Origin: JAFDVL01 sp031409955
Lineage (GTDB): Bacteria > Acidobacteriota > Blastocatellia > RBC074
Direction: 5' to 3'
Assembly: GCA_031409955.1 (NCBI GenBank)
Contig: JANNYF010000034.1
Location: forward strand, 14,432 to 78,431
DNA: 64,000 bases
Shown here in pieces: positions 34,349 to 40,454 of the stretch. Within the stretch, counting starts at the first letter, position 1. Every line of letters starts with the position of its first letter. The translations under genes were made by a program, and so were the position numbers. Below the pieces are notes generated by a model, which saw nothing but the letters and a program-made list of their open reading frames with translations, was not told the DNA's origin and searched no databases.

Positions 34349-34545
34349 GCAGACGGCTTGCCATCTGGGCTACCAGTCAATAAAGTAGCGTCTGCATTTG
34401 AGCTACCAACAAAGTTTAGCAGGCAAAAGACTCGCGGCAAGTTAGTCGTTATGCCGTCAGAGTCATCCGGGAGCCTGTCTTTTGAAAGGCTTCAACTCTC
34501 ACCCAATCGCAAGGTACAATCGTCAACTTGCGCAAATGAGGTCGC

Positions 34546-34902
34546 ATGGCTAATTTTACGAAATCCCGTTTTGGTTCAAGGCCCAGTGGTTCGAGACCTG
34601 GTGGTCCCCCATCCAACAACAACTCTTACAAGAAGAAAAAGAGCAATAAAAATGTGCATCGCACGCCCAGAGTGCCGCCTGTACCCAAGGTCGTTGATTA
34701 TGACGACACGGGCCGGGAAGCTGCTTACCTAAAAGAGTTGATTGACGAGGAAACGCCCGTCGTGGTGGTGTTGCGCACGGGTGAAAAGTTACGCGGTATC
34801 GTGCGCTATTATGACCGCGACGTATTCAGCCTCGGCCCGGCGGATGGTGGCCCAAAACTGTTCTTACGAAAAACAGGCGTTCGGTATCTTTATGAAGAGT
34901 AG
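34546..34902 (+). CDS. Hfq-like Sm-fold protein with basic N-terminal extension
   Basis: 118 residues. The C-terminal half resembles the Sm fold of Hfq: helix AAYLKELIDEETPVVVVLRTGEKLRGIV (in two parts) followed by RYYDRDVFSLG and a closing strand LFLRKTGVRYLYEE. The Sm2 motif of Hfq, YKHAIST, is not conserved and reads RKTGVRYLY, so poly-U binding may differ. The first 57 residues are Ser/Gly/Pro and Lys-rich (SYKKKKSNKN), a disordered RNA-binding-like extension absent from enterobacterial Hfq. GAGG lies 4 nt before ATG. It is a monocistronic gene in an apparently separate promoter region. The Hfq call is by fold pattern. Confidence 0.65.
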   Translation: MANFTKSRFGSRPSGSRPGGPPSNNNSYKKKKSNKNVHRTPRVPPVPKVVDYDDTGREAAYLKELIDEETPVVVVLRTGEKLRGIVRYYDRDVFSLGPADGGPKLFLRKTGVRYLYEE

Positions 34903-35151
34903 CCCAACCAGGCGCAGCGTCAGTTCGCTACTCTCAACATAGCGCATTCCTGCACGAACGGATTTCATCACTCCCCAAGCCGACTGACATCGGTTTCGTA
35001 CTCCCAAACAAGAATGAAGTCTTACTCCATTTATTGACTGCCCCGGAGTTGGATCAATATGCCTAGCAAAAAGAAAGTAAAGCCCGTCAACAACCGCAAA
35101 ATCAAACTAAAAAAAAGCCCCGCAGTGGCAAATTTAAGGAGTAAAGCGAAG

Positions 35152-35724
35152 ATGAGTGAACGTGAATTGACACCTGCGCCGCCTGACCCGCCACCACCGG
35201 TGTTGGTCAGTCCATCGTCCCCAGACGAAAGCCTCGACAAGGTGCGGGACATTTTATTTGGCGCACAATCGCGTGAGTTCGAGCGCCGCTTCGCCATGCT
35301 TGAAGCCGACCTGCTGCGTAAAACCGCCGAAGCGCGCGCCGAAGCCGATCAACGGCTGGAGGCACTCGAGGCGCAACTGCGACAGGATGTCGAACAGCTC
35401 ACCGACCGCATTCAATCCGAACATCAGGCGCGCACCCAAACCATCAACGCCGTGACTACTGAATTGCAAAAGCTGACGCGGCAGCTTGACGACAAAATTA
35501 CGGAACTGGGTCAGCACTCGACCGAAGCGCAGGAAGATATCCGGCAACAACTTGTGGACGAAGCGCAGTTGCTGTCGAATCAACTTGAGCAAAAGTCCGA
35601 CGATTTGCAGGCTGCGCTGACGCACGAGGTTGAGCAGCTAGACCAGCACAAGCTGAATCGGGCAGACATCGCACAAATGTTCAGCGAAATGGCCAAGCGG
35701 TTTCTTGGTGAGAAAGTGAAGTAG
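35152..35724 (+). CDS. Coiled-coil protein at head of OmpA/GTPase/kinase cluster
   Basis: 190 residues from ATG 35152, which has AAGGAG 10 nt upstream. An in-frame ATG at 35059 would add 31 Lys-rich residues and has no ribosome site, but remains possible. After a Pro-rich stretch (PAPPDPPPPVLVSPSSP) the protein is one long heptad-patterned coiled coil (about residues 45-165), ending MFSEMAKRFLGEKVK. No known domain is recognised. It is soluble by sequence and precedes a membrane-bound OmpA-type protein, so it could tether or cluster it. Its stop lies inside a tandem-heptamer palindrome. Confidence 0.65.
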   Translation: MSERELTPAPPDPPPPVLVSPSSPDESLDKVRDILFGAQSREFERRFAMLEADLLRKTAEARAEADQRLEALEAQLRQDVEQLTDRIQSEHQARTQTINAVTTELQKLTRQLDDKITELGQHSTEAQEDIRQQLVDEAQLLSNQLEQKSDDLQAALTHEVEQLDQHKLNRADIAQMFSEMAKRFLGEKVK

Positions 35725-35802
35725 CCGGTAGTCGGTGGTCGGTGATCGGAAAAAACCGAAGGCTTCTTCCTACCGACCACCGATCACCAACCACCGACCA
35801 CC
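35724..35802. repeat. Palindrome of GGTGGTC-type heptamers
   Basis: The left arm (35727-35749) has GGTAGTC, GGTGGTC and GGTGATC units. The right arm (35773-35802) has CCGACCA, CCGATCA and CCAACCA units that complement them. It fills the whole gap between the coiled-coil gene and the OmpA-type gene and ends 4 nt before the latter's ATG, so no Shine-Dalgarno sequence fits there. Confidence 0.85.
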
Positions 35803-35806
35803 ATTT

Positions 35807-37588
35807 ATGCAAGACCCCTCTGTTCATCGTGTGGCGGAACGTCTGGAACAGGACGCTGCTCCAATTCAGCCGCACTTCGTCAACGGCACAGAGACCGAAA
35901 GCGAGTCCGCTTCGGCGCAGTTGCGCGAGCTGCAAAAGCTGTTGTTTGATACCGAACAGAAGCAACAGCTTGAGCAGTTGCGAACAGAATGGAATGACCC
36001 CGAACAAATCACGCCGCGTGTCAGCCAGGTCTTGCCCGACGCGATTTCCCTGCACTCTCCTGAAGATCACCAATTGACCGAAGCGATGACGCCGTACGTT
36101 GTCGAATCCATCAAACTTTCGGCCCGCCGGAATCCCGAACATATCTCCGACGCGATCTTCCCGATTCTTGGCCCCGCGATTCGCAAAGCCATCGCACAAG
36201 CCTTCAGCAACCTAACCGTCACGATCAATCAGACGCTGCAACATAGCTTTTCGGCGCGCGGCTTCAAATGGCGCATGGAAGCGCTGGCGAGCGGCAAATC
36301 GTTTGCTGAAGTTGTCTTGTATCACTCGTTGGTCTTTCGCGTGGAGCAGGTGCTTCTGATCCATCGCCCCTCCGGCATCGTGCTGCTGCACGCCGTTGCC
36401 GATGCGGTCAAAGCGCAAGACCCGGAATTGGTTTCGGGGATGTTGACCGCGATTCAGGATTTCATTCAGGACTCGTTCGGCACAGGCGATAGCGGCACTT
36501 CCGGCTTTGTTTCGGACGAACTCACAATCCAGACCGAACCCGGCCCCAGAGCCTTTCTGGCCTGCGTTATACGGGGTGTTCCGCCGCTCGAACTCAAGGA
36601 AGAAATGCAAGAAACCATTGAGCGCATTCATCAGGAGCGCGGCGAAAAATTGAAAGCCTTCAATGGTGACTCGGCTCCGTTTGAAGTTTGCCGCCCATTG
36701 TTGGAAGAACATCTGCAATCCCGGTATCAGCCGTTTGCCGATCCGGCTCAATCGAAAGCGCCCAAAGCCGCGATAGTTGGGGTAGGCCTGCTGTTGCTGG
36801 CGTTGAGTATTTGGGTTTTTTTTTCGCTGCGAGATCGGCTGCGGTGGAATGCTTTTTTGGACAGGGTGCAGGCCGCGCCGGGCCTTGTCGTGACTGCTGA
36901 GAACAGAGGGTGGCGCAGATATTCGCTGTCCGGTTTGCGCGATCCGCTGGCGCTTGATCCGACGGAATTGATCCGGGAATTCAAGCTTGATCCAACCAAA
37001 TTGGACGCCCATTGGAAAGCATATCAAGCGCCCGAACTGGCCGAAGCGCGCGCGAAAAAACTGCTCAATCCGCCCACTGGCGTTGCGTTGACCGTCAGGG
37101 ATGGTATTCTGTCCGCGACCGGATCGGCGTCTCAGCAGTGGATTTTAGAGTCGAAAAAGTTAGCGCCTTTCATTCCCGGTATTTCGCAATTTCAATGGAA
37201 CGACGCTGATGAAGTGACGCAGCTACAACAGGAAATTGAGAGCCTATCCGTTCATTATGTAGTGAATGAATCCAACCCGATGCCAGGCCAGGATGAAGTA
37301 ATTGAGCTGTTGCTGAAACGATTAGCTCGACTTGATGAGTTGGCACAGCAATCGAATGGGATAGTGACTGTCAGGATCATCGGTCACACCGATTCATCCG
37401 GGACGAAAGAGAACAATCAAGCCTTAAGCCAGGGACGCGCAACGCACTCGAAAGCACAACTGGAAGCGCGCGCCAGGCTCTTGAAAAAGACAAGATTTGT
37501 AACGGAAGGCGTGACGGATCAGCAAGTTGTTGGCGGCAGCTCAGAAGCCAATCGTCGCGTCACGTTCAAGATCGAAATGGGTTCATAG
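35807..37588 (+). CDS. Single-pass membrane protein with BON-like and OmpA C-terminal domains
   Basis: 593 residues from ATG 35807. Residues about 1-315 are cytosolic and include an alpha-helical block (LPDAISLHSPEDHQLTEAMT; RKAIAQAFSNLTVTINQTL) and a sensor-like fold with FRVEQVLLIHRPSGIVLLHA and ELVSGMLTAIQDFIQDSFG. A TM lies at about 321-343. Outside the membrane come a BON-like segment (VQAAPGLVVTAENRGWRRYS) and an OmpA peptidoglycan-binding domain with IIGHTDSSGTKENNQALSQGRA split across residues about 525-550. This topology links cell wall to cytoplasm. It precedes a Ras-like GTPase by 12 nt. A mechanical or envelope sensing role is inference. Confidence 0.8.
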   Translation: MQDPSVHRVAERLEQDAAPIQPHFVNGTETESESASAQLRELQKLLFDTEQKQQLEQLRTEWNDPEQITPRVSQVLPDAISLHSPEDHQLTEAMTPYVVESIKLSARRNPEHISDAIFPILGPAIRKAIAQAFSNLTVTINQTLQHSFSARGFKWRMEALASGKSFAEVVLYHSLVFRVEQVLLIHRPSGIVLLHAVADAVKAQDPELVSGMLTAIQDFIQDSFGTGDSGTSGFVSDELTIQTEPGPRAFLACVIRGVPPLELKEEMQETIERIHQERGEKLKAFNGDSAPFEVCRPLLEEHLQSRYQPFADPAQSKAPKAAIVGVGLLLLALSIWVFFSLRDRLRWNAFLDRVQAAPGLVVTAENRGWRRYSLSGLRDPLALDPTELIREFKLDPTKLDAHWKAYQAPELAEARAKKLLNPPTGVALTVRDGILSATGSASQQWILESKKLAPFIPGISQFQWNDADEVTQLQQEIESLSVHYVVNESNPMPGQDEVIELLLKRLARLDELAQQSNGIVTVRIIGHTDSSGTKENNQALSQGRATHSKAQLEARARLLKKTRFVTEGVTDQQVVGGSSEANRRVTFKIEMGS

Positions 37589-37600
37589 AGAGACCAGTCC

Positions 37601-38092
37601 ATGCTCCAGAAAAAAATCTGCATGCTCGGTTCTTTTGCGGTGGGTAAAACCAGCCTGGTGGCGCGGTTTGTCCGCAGCATTTACTCCGAGAAATATCACA
37701 CAACGGTCGGCGTCAAGATTGACAAGAAACAAGTGCAGGTGGAAGACAAGCTGGTCAATTTGATCTTGTGGGATTTGTACGGCGAAGATGAATTCCAGAA
37801 AGTCCACATGTCATATTTACGCGGTGCTTCAGGCTATTTGTTGGTGATTGATGGCACGCGGCGCGAAACGCTCGACAAAGCGCTGGTCTTGCAACAACGC
37901 ACGGAGGAGGCTGTTGGCAAGCTTCCGTTCGTGGTCGTTATGAACAAAGTGGATTTGAAAGACTCGTGGGAAATTGATGACCGGACTATCGAAGAATTGG
38001 TGAGCAAAGGCTGGCCCGTTTTTCACGGCAGCGCGAAAACGGGTTTGGGCGTCGAGGAGGCATTTGCCACGTTAGCCAAACACATGCTGTAA
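37601..38092 (+). CDS. Ras/Rab-like small GTPase
   Basis: 163 residues with a full Ras-type G domain: P-loop GSFAVGKTS (10-18), switch I threonines in YHTTVGVKI (about 34-35), G3 as WDLYGED (57-63), G4 NKVD (115-118) and G5 SAK (144-146). In G3 the catalytic glutamine of DxxGQ is replaced by glutamate (DLYGE), so intrinsic hydrolysis may be slow or depend on a partner. It resembles bacterial Rab-like GTPases rather than MglA. It sits 12 nt after the OmpA-type gene and 3 nt before a histidine kinase, and probably acts as the switch of that module. Confidence 0.9.
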   Translation: MLQKKICMLGSFAVGKTSLVARFVRSIYSEKYHTTVGVKIDKKQVQVEDKLVNLILWDLYGEDEFQKVHMSYLRGASGYLLVIDGTRRETLDKALVLQQRTEEAVGKLPFVVVMNKVDLKDSWEIDDRTIEELVSKGWPVFHGSAKTGLGVEEAFATLAKHML

Positions 38093-38095
38093 GGT

Positions 38096-39205
38096 ATGAG
38101 CGAAGCACTTCTGACAGATTTATTGACGGCACTGGATGTGATGGTGGTGGAACGTTTGCCAGATCGTTCGTTTGCGGTAATTGGCACGACACCGGCTTGG
38201 TTTGCGTGGCTCTACACCGATGCCGCCGCGCATCCACGGCAATTGCGTTTGGAGTTGACCTCACCCTTCCTGGAAAACTTTTTGGTGGATGCAGATGCTT
38301 TTTGGACTGAAGCGCGTCCCGGTCAATTGAAGTCCGGTTCGTGGGAAGAGAAGGGGCCTTCGGGGAAAGAAGACCATCTGGAAGCCGCCGCACTCTGTCT
38401 GGGCGAGCGCAAGATATTGCTGATTGAATTGCTCGGCGTGGCGCACGAAGAGCGGCGGCGTTTGTTGCAAATCGCCCGCGAAAAAGCGCTCCTGCAAACC
38501 CAACTCATCAAAGAAACGCAAAAAAAAGAAATCCTGTTGCACTGCATCGCGCACGATTTGGTCGGCTTGCTGATGGGCGTGAAAGTTTCGTTTTCGCTGC
38601 TCGGTTCGGAAAGCCTGACGCCGACGGGCAAAGACTATCTTACGATGGGACAGCGACAATCCGTCCAACAAGAGCGATTGGTGAATGAGATCATACAGGC
38701 CTTCTCGGCGGAAATGGAATCGCTCGACCCCTTCAAATTGGAAGCCGACAAAGCGCCTGATTTTCTGGGTTGTACGCGTTATGTGCTCAACGAATTGGCC
38801 GCGACGGCTTCGCTGCATAAAGTCAATTTGCAGCTTGATCCGGGCACCGATTGTCACCGCGCCTGGAAAGTTGTGGGCGAACGCATGCGGTTGCAACGCG
38901 TGATTCTGAATCTGGTCGAAAACGCCTTACGCGTTGGCCCTCCCTTCTCGGTCGTCAACGTCAGCCTGCACGAGGAAGGTTCCAACCTCGTCCTCAACGT
39001 GGACGACGAAGGCGCAGGCGTGGTCGCCGAATTGATCGGAACGTTGTTTCAGAAATTTGCCCAGACCAAAGGCGGGCAGTACGGCTTTGGTCTGTATTTC
39101 TGCCGCATCATGATTGAGCGCTGGGGCGGCAGCATTGGCTATGCTCCACGCCCGAATCGCGGCGCGCGGTTTTGGGTGAAGTTGCCGAAACTCATCTCAA
39201 GTTAA
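38096..39205 (+). CDS. Cytosolic sensor histidine kinase
   Basis: 369 residues with no transmembrane segment. Residues about 20-115 form a divergent PAS-like sensor (VERLPDRSFAVIGTTPAWF; AALCLGERKILLIELLG). A helical linker leads to the H-box KKEILLHCIAHDLVGLLMG with His about 153. The ATP-binding domain has the N-box LNLVENALRV, G1 VDDEGAGVV and G2 GGQYGFGLYFCRIMIERWGG. The H-box context is typical of HATPase kinases, though the kinase has no receiver partner nearby. It starts 3 nt after the GTPase gene, so the GTPase or the OmpA-type protein likely controls it. Confidence 0.9.
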   Translation: MSEALLTDLLTALDVMVVERLPDRSFAVIGTTPAWFAWLYTDAAAHPRQLRLELTSPFLENFLVDADAFWTEARPGQLKSGSWEEKGPSGKEDHLEAAALCLGERKILLIELLGVAHEERRRLLQIAREKALLQTQLIKETQKKEILLHCIAHDLVGLLMGVKVSFSLLGSESLTPTGKDYLTMGQRQSVQQERLVNEIIQAFSAEMESLDPFKLEADKAPDFLGCTRYVLNELAATASLHKVNLQLDPGTDCHRAWKVVGERMRLQRVILNLVENALRVGPPFSVVNVSLHEEGSNLVLNVDDEGAGVVAELIGTLFQKFAQTKGGQYGFGLYFCRIMIERWGGSIGYAPRPNRGARFWVKLPKLISS

Positions 39206-39217
39206 TATTCTCGCCAC

Positions 39218-40039
39218 ATGAAACCTGTGTACTGTTTATTGTTGCTCCTGCTTCTTTCTGCTTGTCGCGGGACGAATGTTCCGACGACGATTCAGGTCGC
39301 GTCCACGACTGACACCAGCAGGCCTGCTGAGCTGCCGCTTTACACCTACGAAATCGTCAAGACATATCCGCACGATCCAAAATCGTTCACCCAAGGGTTG
39401 GTTTTTGACAACGGCATTTTTTATGAGAGCGCCGGATTGAATGCCGCCCACAGCGGTCATTCAACCTTGCGCAAAGTCGAAGTCACGACCGGCAAGGTGC
39501 TCAAACTCATTGATGTGCCGGAGCCATATTTCGCCGAAGGTCTGGCGCTGTTTGATGGGAAGCTTTTTCAATTGACCTGGCAGCATCAGAAAGGGTTTAT
39601 CTACGACCGCGACAGCTTTGCCGCGCAAGGCGAATTCAAATACAGCGGTGAAGGCTGGGGCTTAACCCACGACGGCAAATCGTTGATCCTGAGCGACGGC
39701 TCACACCAGCTTCGCTTCCTTGATCCGACTACATTTCAAGAGCAGCGCCGCATCAGCGTTTACGACCGAGACGGACGCGTAGATGAGCTGAACGAATTGG
39801 AGTATGTCAAAGGCGAAATCTTTGCCAACATCTGGCAGGAAGATCGAATCGCGCGCATTGATCCGAAAGACGGCAAGGTGATTGGCTGGATAGACCTGCG
39901 CGATTTGCTGAAAGAAGAAGACCGTACCGCCGATACCGATGTGCTCAACGGCATTGCGTATGACGCCGCGCAGGATCATTTGTACGTGACCGGGAAGAAA
40001 TGGCCGAAGCTGTTTGAAATTCGGCTGAAGAAGAAATGA
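39218..40039 (+). CDS. Glutaminyl-peptide cyclotransferase (glutamine cyclotransferase)
   Basis: 273 residues, a lipoprotein with lipobox LLSAC (Cys about 16). The body has the five-bladed propeller pattern of bacterial glutamine cyclotransferase: YEIVKTYPHDPKSFTQGLVF, FYESAGL, PEPYFAEGLALFDGKLFQLTWQ, and NELEYVKGEIFANIWQEDRIARID. These enzymes cyclise N-terminal glutamine of secreted peptides to pyroglutamate. Residues TDVLNGIAYD near 240 are also typical. It overlaps the ComEA-like gene by ATGA. It is 12 nt after the kinase gene and may share its transcript. Confidence 0.92.
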   Translation: MKPVYCLLLLLLLSACRGTNVPTTIQVASTTDTSRPAELPLYTYEIVKTYPHDPKSFTQGLVFDNGIFYESAGLNAAHSGHSTLRKVEVTTGKVLKLIDVPEPYFAEGLALFDGKLFQLTWQHQKGFIYDRDSFAAQGEFKYSGEGWGLTHDGKSLILSDGSHQLRFLDPTTFQEQRRISVYDRDGRVDELNELEYVKGEIFANIWQEDRIARIDPKDGKVIGWIDLRDLLKEEDRTADTDVLNGIAYDAAQDHLYVTGKKWPKLFEIRLKKK

Positions 40040-40326
40040 GCGCCAAAAAATCTGCGTCAATCCGCTCAATCCGCGTCATCTGCGGTCTATTTGTTTTGCT
40101 AGTGTTGGTTGCGGTTTCCTCTGGCCGCGCGCAAGACCGCATCAACCTCAACACCGCTTCCGCCGCTGAGTTAATGCGCCTGCCTTATGTCGGACAAACC
40201 GTCGCCAATCGCATCCTCACATACCGCCGCAAACACGGCACATTCAAACGCCCGCAAGACCTCATCATCCTCAAAGGTTTGAGCGCGAAACGCTATCGCC
40301 AAATCGCGCACCTCATTCGTATCTGA
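40036..40326 (+). CDS. comEA: ComEA-like helix-hairpin-helix DNA-binding protein
   Basis: 96 residues. A signal or anchor segment (about 15-34, VICGLFVLLVLVAVSSG) precedes a single ComEA HhH domain: INLNTASAAELMRLPYVGQTVANRI and RKHGTFKRPQDLIILKGLSAKRYRQIAHLI. ComEA binds double-stranded DNA in the periplasm for natural transformation. It overlaps the glutaminyl cyclase gene by ATGA and faces a convergent comEC gene across a 128-bp palindrome. The usual SLBB domain of longer ComEA proteins is missing. Confidence 0.85.
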   Translation: MSAKKSASIRSIRVICGLFVLLVLVAVSSGRAQDRINLNTASAAELMRLPYVGQTVANRILTYRRKHGTFKRPQDLIILKGLSAKRYRQIAHLIRI

Positions 40327-40330
40327 AACG

Positions 40331-40453
40331 GTTGCGCGAACTGTTAGTTTGCGTCGGGCTGCAAAATAACCTGACCCCTGCGCAACCAAAAGACGACAAG
40401 GTTTCGACCAGCGTTTGCGTAACGAAACATCGCAAACTAACAGTTCGCGCAAC
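40331..40453. repeat. 23-bp perfect inverted repeat, MITE- or terminator-like
   Basis: Arms at 40331-40353 and 40431-40453 are perfect reverse complements of 23 bp (start GTTGCGCGAACTGTTAG), separated by 77 bp. The element fills the gap between the convergent comEA and comEC genes. No target-site duplication is obvious and no T run follows, so it could be a small palindromic element rather than a standard terminator. Confidence 0.8.
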
Positions 40454-40454
40454 A

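Noticed and set aside
40331..40453. CRISPR-like array
   Set aside because: The two arms are inverted, not direct, and there is only one pair; no direct repeats with regular spacers were found anywhere in the window.
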